NCBI GenBank assembly: GCA_963779845.1
Contig: CAVZZV010000002.1
Coordinates: forward strand, 496,001 to 560,000
Source of the DNA: CAVZZV01 sp963779845
GTDB taxonomy: Bacteria; Bacteroidota; Bacteroidia; Bacteroidales; GCA-2748055
Direction: 5' to 3'
Length of the DNA stretch: 64,000 bases
Shown: positions 18,472 through 27,330 of the stretch, in pieces
Position numbering within the stretch: the first letter of the stretch is position 1
How the letters are laid out: the number at the start of each line of letters is the position of its first letter
Translations under genes and position numbers: made by a program
The notes under the pieces: generated by a model
What the model saw: the letters and a program-made list of their open reading frames with translations, nothing else
Databases searched by the model: none
Told to the model about the DNA's origin: nothing

Positions 18472-19247
18472 ATGGAATTGAACATGGAACAACTACATGA
18501 ATTTCTTGATGAAAAGGTGGAACAATACAACACCCCCATTTTCATTGAACATGACCCTATTCAAATCCCCCATATGTATTCAGCAAAAGAAGATATTGAA
18601 ATTTCAGGTTTTTTAGCAGCCACAATATCATGGGGTAACAGAACATCAATTGTAAAGAGTGCAAAGCGTATGATGGAACTCATGGGTAATTCACCATACG
18701 ACTTCATAATGAATCATAAAGATGAACATCTAAAGAAAATTGACGGTTTCGTTCACCGCACATTTAATTCCATCGACCTACTTACCTTCATTATTAGCAT
18801 TAAAAAATATATATAAACATCGGAATGGATTGGAAGGAGTTATTACTGAAAACCAAGCAACGGAATCGTTGCAACCTGCCATTCATCAGTTGAAGAAAGA
18901 ATTTTTTACTGTGCCTCATCTTCAGAGAACCCGAAAGCACATTCCAGACCCATTATCTGGTTCAGCAGCGAAAAAAATAAACATGTATCTCAGGTGGATG
19001 ATTCGTAACGATAACTGTGGTGTTGATTTCGGTATCTGGAAGAAGCATCTCACCATCAATTCTATCATGTCCATTGGATGTTCATTCAGGAAATGTTGCA
19101 AGAAGACTTGGTTTACTCAAACGAAAACAGAATGATGCCAGAGCAGTGCAGGAACTGGATTGTAGTTTACGCCAACTGGATAATAATGACCCTGTAAAAT
19201 ACGATTTTGCCCTGTTCGGGTTAGGGATGTATGAGAAATTTAGATAG
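18472..19247 (+). pseudogene. Element-borne second DUF2400 (TIGR02757) copy with two frame breaks
   Basis: This is a near full-length DUF2400 homologue carried inside the element. It reads EDIEISGFL, WGNRTSIV and FVHRTFNS in the first frame, then HRNGLEGV and NMYLRWMIR in the second, and LSCPLDVHSGN and DPVKYDFALFGLGM in the third. Both breaks vanish if one base is removed, in the A6 run at 18802-18807 and near 19041. It is divergent from the host copy, which argues against simple duplication. A TAATTTTG box at 18444-18451 could be its -7 element, and ATG 18472 its start. Likely role before decay: replacing the host gene that the element disrupts. Confidence 0.82.
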
Positions 19248-19380
19248 TCTTCTCACACCGACATGTCTTCCAATCTTCTTTACTCCTGCCATGAATTTCG
19301 TAAATGTGAGTGTTTAATAATTTCAATTATACTTAGTATCTTAGTAATCAGAATAACTCCAAAATCCCAACATTTCACAA

Positions 19381-20109
19381 ATGAAAAATATTTTCATCAA
19401 AATCATACCATTTATTTTATTGGTTTCATGCAATAACGCTGAGCCGACAAATAATTCCAATATAAACATTTCAGATGTAATTAATGGTAACTGGAACTTC
19501 TATTATGATGATTGGGTTGAGGTCGTCAATGAATCTGGAATAACAGATACTGTTGTCTTGGAGAAAGAATATTTTGAAATATCTTTTCGTGAAAATGAGA
19601 TGTACTTCGCTAATATTATGGGTTGCAGTTTCCCAAGATTATACAGGTTAAAACAGGACACTATATTTTTCTTTTATGATACAACCGATAATCAACTACC
19701 ATATTCAGTGCAGACAATAGAATATATTAACGATGATGCTCTACATTTTAAATCATTACTTGTTAAGGGTGACAGCGTTGAATTTAAGGATGATACCACT
19801 GAATATACGATTCATAGAATCTCTGAACCTGCATATACATTAACCGATGAAATGACTTACCGTAACAAATATAGACACCTGACAAATCCAGATGAATATA
19901 TGTCGGCACTACAAAACAATCCTGATAACTATAACGCTTGGTATCAAAGTCGGGAATTATTATTTGGTGTAAAATATGGTGAAATTGAAAAAGATAAAGC
20001 ACTGAAAAGAATTAATAGAATTTTGGAATCCGACAATCTAAAAAACATAGACCTTAGAAATTATAATAAATTGGTTAAGAAAGAGATAAAAAACATCAAA
20101 CAACCATAA
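19381..20109 (+). CDS. Hypothetical lipoprotein, element cargo
   Basis: I do not recognise this 242-residue protein. It has a lipoprotein signal (IPFILLVSC, Cys 17) and a predicted beta-rich middle with WNFYYDDW and an acidic FKDDTTEYT stretch. The charged helical C-terminus (NPDNYNAWYQSRELLFGVKYG) contains a TPR-like piece. It is the first intact gene after the DUF2400 copy and is followed at once by a small membrane protein. The AT-rich codon use matches the element. It may be an immunity, surface-exclusion or accessory protein, but nothing shows which. Confidence 0.7.
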   Translation: MKNIFIKIIPFILLVSCNNAEPTNNSNINISDVINGNWNFYYDDWVEVVNESGITDTVVLEKEYFEISFRENEMYFANIMGCSFPRLYRLKQDTIFFFYDTTDNQLPYSVQTIEYINDDALHFKSLLVKGDSVEFKDDTTEYTIHRISEPAYTLTDEMTYRNKYRHLTNPDEYMSALQNNPDNYNAWYQSRELLFGVKYGEIEKDKALKRINRILESDNLKNIDLRNYNKLVKKEIKNIKQP

Positions 20110-20130
20110 TTGATAGACATAATAATACCA

Positions 20131-20517
20131 GTGAAACGCATTCTAATACTATTCGGAGTTCTGGATTTAATATCGGTTGCAAAATCGATACCTGAAATTA
20201 TTCGATTGTTGGGTGATGTTACCAATTTAAATTGGTTACGTCTTTTAGATTTAATTATCTATGCTTCTTTAGTGGCATCTGGCTATTATTTGATTAGGAT
20301 GAATAAAATCGGCATCATCATAAGTTATATTCAATTCCCACTGAGATTGTTATTTTCTTTCTTTTCACTCGGTTTTTTAATGATGATAAGCAGTTTATTT
20401 GAGAACCAGAGGATTGCAATAATAGTACTATCTGTGATGTTGGCGTTGATTGAGATAGCCAGACTGGTCATTACAATTAAAATCCACCGCAAATATTATA
20501 GAGATGTTATCATTTGA
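20131..20517 (+). CDS. Small multi-pass membrane protein, element cargo
   Basis: This hydrophobic protein of about 128 residues has four likely membrane helices and a basic tail (IKIHRKYYRD). I prefer the GTG at 20131 (MKRILILFGVLDLISV), though a TTG at 20110 directly after the lipoprotein stop is possible. Its proximity to the lipoprotein suggests co-transcription and perhaps a shared envelope function. No family is recognised. Confidence 0.6.
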   Translation: MKRILILFGVLDLISVAKSIPEIIRLLGDVTNLNWLRLLDLIIYASLVASGYYLIRMNKIGIIISYIQFPLRLLFSFFSLGFLMMISSLFENQRIAIIVLSVMLALIEIARLVITIKIHRKYYRDVII

Positions 20518-20568
20518 TGACAATACAATATCGTTGGTGAGCCATACCGTTTAATTAAATCCTGAATT

Positions 20569-20611
20569 TTTTGTTATAATGAATTTTGTGTTATATTTGT
20601 GTAACAGTTTT
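20569..20611 (+). promoter_or_regulatory. Promoter of the small serine recombinase
   Basis: A TTG at 20571-20573 and a TATATTTG -7 box at 20592-20599, 18 bases apart, form a good Bacteroidota promoter for the recombinase starting at 20707. The predicted transcription start falls inside the left arm of the inverted repeat 20599-20611. Confidence 0.6.
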
Positions 20612-20678
20612 AACTATGTAACATTTTTCTCTGAAACCCGTATAAATTGGTATATGACTTTTATAAAAACTGTTACAC
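20599..20678. promoter_or_regulatory. Inverted-repeat cluster, operator or recombination site
   Basis: GTGTAACAGTTTT (20599-20611) and AAAACTGTTACAC (20666-20678) are a perfect 13-base inverted repeat. Each arm has a second half-site close by: GTAACA at 20618-20623 and GTTAC at 20679-20683. The symmetrical cluster spans the leader of the small serine recombinase. It could be the recombinase's own crossover/accessory site or an autoregulatory operator overlapping the promoter. Confidence 0.6.
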
Positions 20679-20706
20679 GTTACACTAAAGTTTAAATTAA
20701 TACACG

Positions 20707-21315
20707 ATGAAAGCAATTATCTACACCCGGGTGTCAAAAACAACTCAATCAACGCAAAGACAGGTCTCTGATTTATCGGAATTAAATGGCTTCGAAGTTG
20801 AGCGCATCTTCAGTGAATCGATAAGCGGGTACACCAGAAGTGCCTTTGAACGCCCCGAACTTCAAAAAGCGATTAAATACGCCAAAGAGAACGCTATTGA
20901 AGTGATTTTAATACATGAAATCAGCAGAATCGGCAGACGGACTTCTGAAGTGCTTACTATCATCGAAGACCTTAAAAAGCACGATATCAAACTATATATA
21001 AAATCCCTCGATTTACTGGTAAACGGTTCAGACGCAAAAGAAGGTCAGAATCAATTCCTCGTGACTTTGATGCTGGATATTGCACGCATGGAATCTGAGC
21101 AAATGTCGTACAGAATTAAAAGCGGACTGGAACAACGCAAGAAAAACGGATATGCCATCGGAAGACGCTACGGTTCTGCTGAAAGCGAGGAAGCATTTTT
21201 AGCCAAACACAAAAAGGTTGTTCGCTACCTCAACAACGGTGAAAGTGTAAGATGGGTTGCAACGAAACTGAACATGTCTCCTACAACGGTTCAGAAAGTC
21301 AGGAACACCCTTTAA
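20707..21315 (+). CDS. Small serine recombinase (resolvase/invertase family)
   Basis: This 202-residue protein starts MKAIIYTRVS, with the catalytic serine at S10. The resolvase domain motifs are intact (ESISGYTRSAFERPEL, ISRIGRRT, MLDIARMESEQMS). After the long E helix comes GYAIGRRYG and a C-terminal helix-turn-helix (SVRWVATKLNMSPTTVQKVR). Such enzymes resolve multimers or invert segments. In this element it may resolve plasmid dimers while the large recombinase at the right end integrates. It is one of the few recombination genes here with no frame break. Its stop lies 3 bases before the stop of the convergent RHH gene. Confidence 0.92.
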   Translation: MKAIIYTRVSKTTQSTQRQVSDLSELNGFEVERIFSESISGYTRSAFERPELQKAIKYAKENAIEVILIHEISRIGRRTSEVLTIIEDLKKHDIKLYIKSLDLLVNGSDAKEGQNQFLVTLMLDIARMESEQMSYRIKSGLEQRKKNGYAIGRRYGSAESEEAFLAKHKKVVRYLNNGESVRWVATKLNMSPTTVQKVRNTL

Positions 21316-21318
21316 TTT

Positions 21319-21495
21319 TTATATCTCATGCCTGTCAAGGTAGTAAAGCAAACCACGTCTAACCATTTCCGAAACGGAAACCCCAGTATGATTTTTTAAA
21401 TTGTTTAGTCGCTCTAAATAAGATTCTGAAACACGGATATTTAATCGTTTATTTTTTATGTTTATTAATTCGTAAAATAACTCGTCTCTTACCAT
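21319..21495 (-). CDS. 58-residue ribbon-helix-helix DNA-binding protein
   Basis: This short gene encodes a basic protein with the RHH pattern: a beta strand KRLNIRVSES, helix YLERLNNLKNH, turn TGVS and helix VSEMVRRGLLYYL. RHH proteins regulate transcription or copy number, or assist relaxases and partition systems. Its ATG (21495-21493) overlaps the stop of the upstream initiator-like gene in an ATGGTAA arrangement, so translation is likely coupled. Position behind a replication-type gene suggests copy-number or partition control. Confidence 0.72.
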   Translation of the reverse strand: MVRDELFYELINIKNKRLNIRVSESYLERLNNLKNHTGVSVSEMVRRGLLYYLDRHEI

Positions 21496-22477
21496 TTTAG
21501 TTTTTCTTTTAATTCTTTTAATAGTTTTATTTTTTCGCTTTCATCTTCAATCGCTTTCATCTTCAGCAGTTCTTTATATGGCTTCAAAACCTTTGACCTC
21601 TGACCCTTACCACCCAACGATTTATACGATTCATATATTTTTACCAAATCGTTGTTGTGCATCACCAAAGTATTTAATCTATCAAGGTCTAAATGGGTTA
21701 TTCCTGATAGTTTTGTTCTCGGCAATAATTCGGTAACATATATTTCGTTAATTATCGTTTCCACCACATTATTTTCACTTCTCAACAAGTGGTATAAATT
21801 GTAATCATTTTCAAGACCATAAGACACACGTATTCGTGCCTTTGAATCGCATTTATACTCTACCCTTAACTTACCAGTAAAATACGATTTAACACTCTGT
21901 AACTGGTCTTCAGAAAGACTCTGTATATATACCCTGTTCTCATTTTTATATGCTGCAAATAATTCGTTGTATTTACTATAAATACTCACATATTCGTTAC
22001 TTGCACGTGATAACACATTCTTTTTTAATGTTAATGATGTTGCTTGGTTCTGGTGCTTATAAACCTTTGGTGATGTTTTGAATTTGTTCTGCAATTTCGC
22101 CAGTGAAAAAAGTGCATCAATTGTATCAGGTTATGTTCATGATTTCAACATCCTGAACCGATTCTGTATAATTTGGAGAAAGCCGATAAAATTGCATTGG
22201 TGTAATATCAATATATTTGCTAATTGACTTATATATGTCCCTGAGCGTAAAACAGTTAATATTTTCGATGTAATCACCACCAAGTAGTTTTGCTGAAAAA
22301 TCAATAAATAATTTATTGAAGTGGTGATTAACCATTAATTTTTAAACCGACTGTTTTAAATTCTTCCGATATAATGGTTTCCATATCTGGACTCATTACC
22401 TTTCTGAACTCATCGCTTTTTATTTTAATTCCGTTTAAATCACATTTAATTTTAATTCTGTCAAAACTGTTAAACAT
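21489..22477 (-). pseudogene. Phage/plasmid replication-initiator-like gene in three frames
   Basis: Three overlapping - strand frames join into one protein of about 325 residues: 22477-22328 (MFNSFDRIKI ... GLKING), 22335-22126 (HHFNKLFIDFSAKLLGGDYI) and the rest to 21489. Removing one base near 22329 gives KINGNHHFNKLF, and one near 22128 gives EIMNIPDTIDALFSL. The order of features (FDRIKI start, SAKLLG block, basic GKLRVEYKCDSKARIR block) resembles the Phage_CRI/gene II type initiators that nick DNA for rolling-circle replication in filamentous phages and plasmids. I recognise this by pattern only. If the frames are real, the ATGGTTAA overlap could be translational coupling of separate small genes. 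Confidence 0.5.
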
Positions 22478-22796
22478 CCATTACCAAATAATATCAAGTT
22501 ATTCTTACCTCAACTGTAGCAAAAATATGCTGCTTTTTCCCTATGATTATATTCCTACAGTCGGGGAATGTGGTCTGTACTTTTTGTACTCACAATCAAT
22601 TATAAATACAGACATCTGGCTAATAAAATGAATATGGCATGAGATTTAACGCTTGTCGCACCCACACAATATACGTATATGTCTGATATACTGTTTAATA
22701 AAAGCAGGATACAAACATCAAATTATTTTGAGAAGAGTGGAGTTGGGGTACAGGTAGGGGGTTCTGGTACGGTTATGTCGGGTTATTTACTCACCT

Positions 22797-22812
22797 CACA
22801 TGGGGGCATGTG
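22797..22812. other. GC-rich hairpin in element non-coding region
   Basis: The 6-base stem CACATG/CATGTG with a GGGG loop stands out in AT-rich surroundings. It could be a nick-site hairpin of a rolling-circle origin, or a terminator-like structure. There is no T-tract after it, which disfavours a terminator. Confidence 0.35.
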
Positions 22813-22880
22813 TGGTCATTAACTCAACTGTGAATTTAATTGATTTGTGCAACCTTAATTACCCTAATAACCATTATTAT

Positions 22881-22888
22881 TATATTTG
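22881..22888 (+). promoter_or_regulatory. -7 box of the large serine recombinase
   Basis: TATATTTG is a perfect TAnnTTTG -7 box, placed 17 bases before the ATG at 22906. No good -33 TTG lies at the usual spacing. Confidence 0.5.
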
Positions 22889-22905
22889 TAGAATAATTGT
22901 AAATT

Positions 22906-24634
22906 ATGGTTGGAATATATTGTAGAATTAGTAAACAAAAAGCAACAGGGCAGGATGTTTCCATTGAAACTCAACTAAACTCAGGAATTGAGTTTGCTAA
23001 ATCCGAGGGATTAGCATTTAAAACATTTATTGATGAGGGAATCAGCGGGACTGGTGATGATTTAAAGAAGAGACCAGAATTTGTAATGTTATTAGACTCA
23101 ATAAAGAAAGGTGATGTAACAAAAGTTTATTGTATCGACCAATCAAGAATTGAGCGCAACAATGACATCTGGAATTTATTCACTCATACCATGCTTAATG
23201 CAGGATGTTTATATTATCCGAATGGGAAGATTTCTTGACTTAGATATTCCAGAGAACAAATTATTTACAGGTATAATTTCATTGACGAATACATTCTATG
23301 CTTCGTTAACAGGAAAAAAAGTTAAAATGGCTATTTCAGCCAATGCAAAAAAAGGAAAAACACATGGTTTAACAGCATATGGTTACACAAAAGGTGTAGG
23401 TGGATACTTTGAAATTAAAGAGACAGAGGCGACCGTTATTGAACGAATATTTCAAATGTCACTGGATGGAATCGGAACATATACAATCGCCAATATACTT
23501 AATGAAGAAGGGATACCGACAAAATTTAGTCAGTTCAAAGGTCAGATTAAACGAAAGGACAATTACACGAATCAAGTAACCACATACAAAAAAGAGGATG
23601 TAAGGTGGCGAGGGAATGTGATTCATGACATTATTAAAAATCCCATGTACAAAGGTATTCGGTTCTGGAATGGAGAACCAGTTCCTGTTCCAGCCATATT
23701 GAGTGAAGAATATTGGCAAGAAGTTAACGACAATTTGCAAAACAATAAAAAGAAAGTCGGGAAAAGGGAAGAGTATCATTATTTGTTAAATGGATTGGTG
23801 TTCTGTGCGGATTGTGCCAGTGAATTCCGTGGTAAAAAAAGACTGAAGGGTCGAGATAGTGCATACAAATGTAAAGGGAAGAAGAACCCTAATGTTACGT
23901 GTAATTCTCGTGGAATTAGTATTGCTAACTGAGACCTTCATTATTCAACACCTTTTCATATCTAAAGATTTGCAGGAATATCTTTCTGGCTTGACCGAGA
24001 ACAAAGAAGAAACAGATACCTTGAAGGTTAAACTGAAGCGTGAAAAAAAAGAACTGGAAAAACTAATCAAGGTCAAGAATAAAGCCTATAAACTTTTACT
24101 TGACCCAGATTTTGAAGATGATGAAACTATCAAAACAGAGTTACAGATAACAAAAAAACGAATCAAGGATAAAGAACAGAGTATAGAGATATTGGAGAAT
24201 AGACTAATAGAACGAGATGCACACAGCGGAGTAAAAAGAGTAAAAATACAATTGGTAAATATCGATTTGATGCTGGTTTTGATGATACAAGAAGGCTTGT
24301 TCATTCATTGATTAAAAGGATAACCATACAACATAACAATAAGCCTGAATCAAAAGGCGGGTATTTTCTAATTAAGATTGAGTACTGTGGATTTGACGAG
24401 AGCAGTATGTTCATGACTGACTGGCAGGCATTCAAGTGGTATTGGATGGGGCACTATCGTTCAAGAGCAATAACAAAAGAAGATATGCAGGACGATATAG
24501 ATTTACTGAATTATTATTATAAAAAAAGTGGGAAGAAAATAAATGTGCCTAAAGATTTCGAAGGTTTTGAATCATATTCTTCTGGCGGGACAATAATTGA
24601 GTTGACTAAAGATGAATTGGTAGTATTTGACTAA
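22906..24634 (+). pseudogene. Large serine recombinase (integrase) in four frames
   Basis: Joined across three breaks, this is a large serine recombinase of about 575 residues. Parts in order: catalytic resolvase domain (MVGIYCRISKQ, serine S9, FIDEGISGTG, CIDQSRIERN); recombinase domain (HGLTAYGYTKG, NVIHDIIKNPMYKGIRFWNG); zinc ribbon (CADC ... CKGKKNPNVTC); coiled coil (TLKVKLKREKKELEKLIKVK); C-terminal tail ending at 24634. Breaks lie near 23230 and 23927 (one extra base each) and near 24244 (one missing A). Such enzymes integrate elements at short att cores. It lies at the right end, 23 bases from the attR core, as expected. If the breaks are real it is inactive. Confidence 0.88.
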
Positions 24635-24640
24635 ATGCTA

Positions 24641-24666
24641 CCTTAATAATCCGCAGGAACATGTTT
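24641..24666 (+). other. attR of the serine-integrase element
   Basis: This is element arm CCTTAATAATCCG (24641-24653), four bases, then core AACATGTTT (24658-24666). The arm mirrors 18403-18415 at 11 of 13 positions when the element is joined as a circle. Confidence 0.7.
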
Positions 24667-24933
24667 CTCAGGTGGATGATCCGAAAAGACAGTGCCGGTG
24701 TTGACCTGGGATTATGGAAGGAAATCCCTCCCTCAATATTATCCTGTCCGCTGGATGTTCATTCCGGGAATGTTGCAAGGTGCCTGGGGATTCTTCAGAG
24801 AAAACAAAATGACGCCAAAGCGGTAAAGGAATTGGATGATATTTTGCGGAGACTGGATCGCCTTGATCCTGTTAAATATGATTTTGCCCTATTTGGGTTG
24901 GGAATTTTTGGAAAATATCATAAAAAGTTATAA
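24658..24933 (+). pseudogene. DUF2400 (TIGR02757) gene, 3' part
   Basis: This is the C-terminal third of the host DUF2400 gene displaced by the element. It begins NMFLRWMIRKD at the att core and continues with GVDLGLWKEIP, LSCPLDVHSGNVARCLG and DPVKYDFALFGLGIFGKY, all family-typical. It has no start or promoter of its own beyond a chance ATG at 24661. The frame is intact here, so the split is the only damage seen in the host gene. Confidence 0.88.
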
Positions 24934-24960
24934 TTTCATAAAAACTAATGAGAAATAATT

Positions 24961-25977
24961 ATGGGAAACAGGAAGGACTTTATTAAAAAGATGGCAATAG
25001 CTACCACAGGAGTTATGCTTCCCTGGAATGCTATTGTTAAAGGTACGGCGGTTCACCGGGATAAATTTGGAGAAACACTTCCTTTGCGGACCCTGGGGAA
25101 TACGGGCGAAAAGGTCACCATGCTGGGTGTGGGAGGATACCATGTGGGATGGACCACAGAAAAAGATGCTCAGGAGGTAATAGAAACCGCCATTGCAGGA
25201 GGGATAAGATTCTTTGATACAGCCCAAAGTTACGGTGACGGACTAAGTGAAGAGCGCTATGGTAAATTTCTGATACCCAAATACAGGGATCAGATATTTC
25301 TTATGACAAAAACGGGTTCCGACGGTCCTGATCTGCAGGCGAATTTTGAGCTTTCATTGAAAAGACTTCAATGCGATTATGTGGATCTGTTTCAGATCCA
25401 TTCCCTGCGTACCCCTGAAGATGTGGATCAACGTATTGAAGATGGAGTCATGGATGCCATGCTCAGGATTCTTGACTCAGGCAAAGCCCGGTACATTGGT
25501 TTTACGGGGCATCAAAATCCGTCAGCCCATCTGAGAATGTTGGAAAGACTTTCCGAATACCCCGGGTTCTCTACTGTTCAGATGCCGATAAACCTGGTTG
25601 ATTTTGCGAGCGAGCATAGTTTTGTAAAAAGCGTCCTTCCAAAAGTGGTAGAACAGCAGCTGGGTCAGCTGGCAATGAAAACTCTGGCAGATGGCAGATT
25701 TTTCGGTAAAAAGGAGATGCGGGGAAAATTACATTGGGAGACAAAGACACCGGTTATTCCCGATTATGTTAGCGTAAAAGATTCTTTGTTCTTTGCATGG
25801 TCCCTGCCCATAAGTGTATTAATTTCCGGAGCTGAAAATGCAGGGATGCTTGAGGAAAAGATTTTGCTTGCAAAAGAGTTCGTCAGTCTGACTGAGAGAG
25901 AAAGGGAGAGTTTGCTTGAGAAAACTGAAATGGCTCCCGACCGGGAACAAGTGGAGTATTATAAGAAAATTGACTGA
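24961..25977 (+). CDS. Aldo/keto reductase with N-terminal export-like segment
   Basis: This 338-residue (beta/alpha)8 oxidoreductase has the AKR tetrad visible as D86 (FFDTAQSYG), Y91, K117 (LMTKTG) and H147 (LFQIHSL). The N-terminus (MGNRKDFIKKMAIATTGVML) resembles a Tat signal but has Arg-Lys instead of Arg-Arg, so export is uncertain. Cofactor and substrate cannot be assigned. It starts 27 bases after the DUF2400 3' fragment. It has no direct link to the PUL, though oxidoreductases of this kind are common near Bacteroidota sugar loci. Confidence 0.82.
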   Translation: MGNRKDFIKKMAIATTGVMLPWNAIVKGTAVHRDKFGETLPLRTLGNTGEKVTMLGVGGYHVGWTTEKDAQEVIETAIAGGIRFFDTAQSYGDGLSEERYGKFLIPKYRDQIFLMTKTGSDGPDLQANFELSLKRLQCDYVDLFQIHSLRTPEDVDQRIEDGVMDAMLRILDSGKARYIGFTGHQNPSAHLRMLERLSEYPGFSTVQMPINLVDFASEHSFVKSVLPKVVEQQLGQLAMKTLADGRFFGKKEMRGKLHWETKTPVIPDYVSVKDSLFFAWSLPISVLISGAENAGMLEEKILLAKEFVSLTERERESLLEKTEMAPDREQVEYYKKID

Positions 25978-26040
25978 AATTTTTCCTTGTATATCGGTTT
26001 TTTAGATCAACAAGCAAGTTTAATTATCACAACTCTTTAC

Positions 26041-27210
26041 AGGATGAAAGAAACTCGATTTACTATTGGTTATCATGTTTTTAGAAATTTGACAATAGGC
26101 GCATTGTTTGCCTTTCAGCTTATTGTTGGACACAAAGCATAAATGGACAAACGCTTGAAAGAATTCCCTATGGTTCAGTGGATATTAATGACAAAGCAAC
26201 TGAAATGCCCAATCGGTCCGGCCTCTTTTTGACACCTTTCTTCGGGATACGCAAATTTGTAAAGGGCTCGATGGCATATATTATATGACAGGAACATGCC
26301 AGAAAGAAGGTGTTAATGCTGTTACCTGGAATGAAGGAATTAACTTATGGAGTTCAATTGATCTGAAGCACTGGAAAGATCTCGGTTGGTTGTCAGATTG
26401 GATGATATGGACAGCTGGATCAGTAAGTATTATGTCTGGCCTGCAAAATATACCGAACCAGGGAAAATATATTCCCGCGAGGAACTTCCCTTTGATCCTG
26501 ATAAAGTTCCTCCCGAAGAGGTCCGCGCTGGGCTAACGAGATTCACTATGTACCCCATCTCAATACCTTCGTCATAGTAGGTTGCATCAACCATAATGTC
26601 AGGTACCAAGGGAACATTGGATTGGGCATAAATTCTGGGGAGCAACATTCCTTCTTAAAAGTATATCAGGCAAAGCCGAGGGGCCATATGTCGATATTCA
26701 GCCAGACCATCCACTAACGCCCCAAATAGATGCCAATTTTTTCATTGACGATAACAATGATATGTTTTTTGTCTATCAGGATAATCGAATTGCAAGGCTA
26801 AAGGATGATTTGTCCGGTTTAGCCGAGGAACCCTGGAGAGCTTTGGAGACAGAATTTCCTAAAGAAGGGTACACTGAAGGAGCTTTTCTTTTCAAAGCAA
26901 ATGGCAGGTATCATCTCACACAAACCCATTGGAGTTATACCAGTCCTGATTTTTCTAACGGCACATATTGTCCTCCGGATAAAAGTATGGAGGTATATAG
27001 TTATGATCCGGTTATTGCATCTGCCGATTCAATTAAAGGACCCTATGGTGAACGGTACACTTCAATTACCGGTGGCGGTCATGGAAATTTTTTTCAGGAT
27101 TACGAGGGGGATTGGTGGGCTTGTGTCTTTTGGAACCCGCGAAACAAAATTCCGGGTACAGAAGAAAACCAATGCCGGCCCGATTGTGGCATAAGATCAA
27201 AGGTCAGTTG
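26041..27210 (+). pseudogene. Decayed GH43-like glycosidase gene
   Basis: Fragments in all three + frames line up as one secreted GH43-like five-bladed propeller: GLDGIYYMTGTCQKEG, LWSSIDLKHWKDLG, SKYYVWPAKYTEP, EIHYVPHLNTFVIVGCINH, FFVYQDNRIARLKDDL, ITGGGHGNFFQDYEGDWW. Five breaks near 26137, 26227, 26386, 26527 and 26657 are each repaired by adding one base. No single start and stop yields a full protein, so this is called a pseudogene. Its length of about 390 residues suits GH43 and relatives. The remnant faces the - strand PUL, so it probably was a separate locus. Confidence 0.75.
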
Positions 27211-27330
27211 AAGGTTGACAAAGAACGCACCGATAAATTTTATAACAGCTTTTAGCAGATCTTCAGACAGCTTTTTTCATATCTACTTTTTTAAAGATGT
27301 TTTAGCAGCATGAATAATTTTTGAGAGCAT

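Larger units (their letters stand above)
22478..22905. other. Non-coding stretch, candidate replication origin
   Basis: No credible gene is seen on either strand. The stretch holds a palindrome ATATACGTATAT (22669-22680), a G-rich patch near 22742-22770, and a perfect hairpin CACATG-GGGG-CATGTG (22797-22812). It sits between the initiator-like gene and the large recombinase, which is a natural place for an origin or for the regulatory region of both divergent genes. Confidence 0.4.
18391..24666. mobile_element. Serine-integrase element of about 6.27 kb inside DUF2400
   Basis: The element is bounded by a 9-base direct repeat AACATGTTT at 18391-18399 and 24658-24666. Joining host sequence across it restores the reading frame NMF|LRW of DUF2400. 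Contents in order: a second DUF2400 copy, a lipoprotein, a membrane protein, a small serine recombinase, an RHH protein, a replication-initiator-like gene (the last two on the - strand), a non-coding stretch and a large serine recombinase at the right end. The element is more AT-rich than its flanks and its genes are closely packed. It looks like an integrated plasmid or ssDNA-phage-like element; several genes carry frame breaks, so mobility now is doubtful. Confidence 0.8.

Noticed and set aside
22374..22631. 85-codon + strand open frame in the element
   Set aside because: It overlaps the 5' part of the initiator-like gene on the other strand, is of low complexity and has no plausible start signals.
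24961..25977. Aldo/keto reductase as part of the mobile element
   Set aside because: It lies beyond attR and the restored DUF2400 stop, and its composition matches the chromosome.
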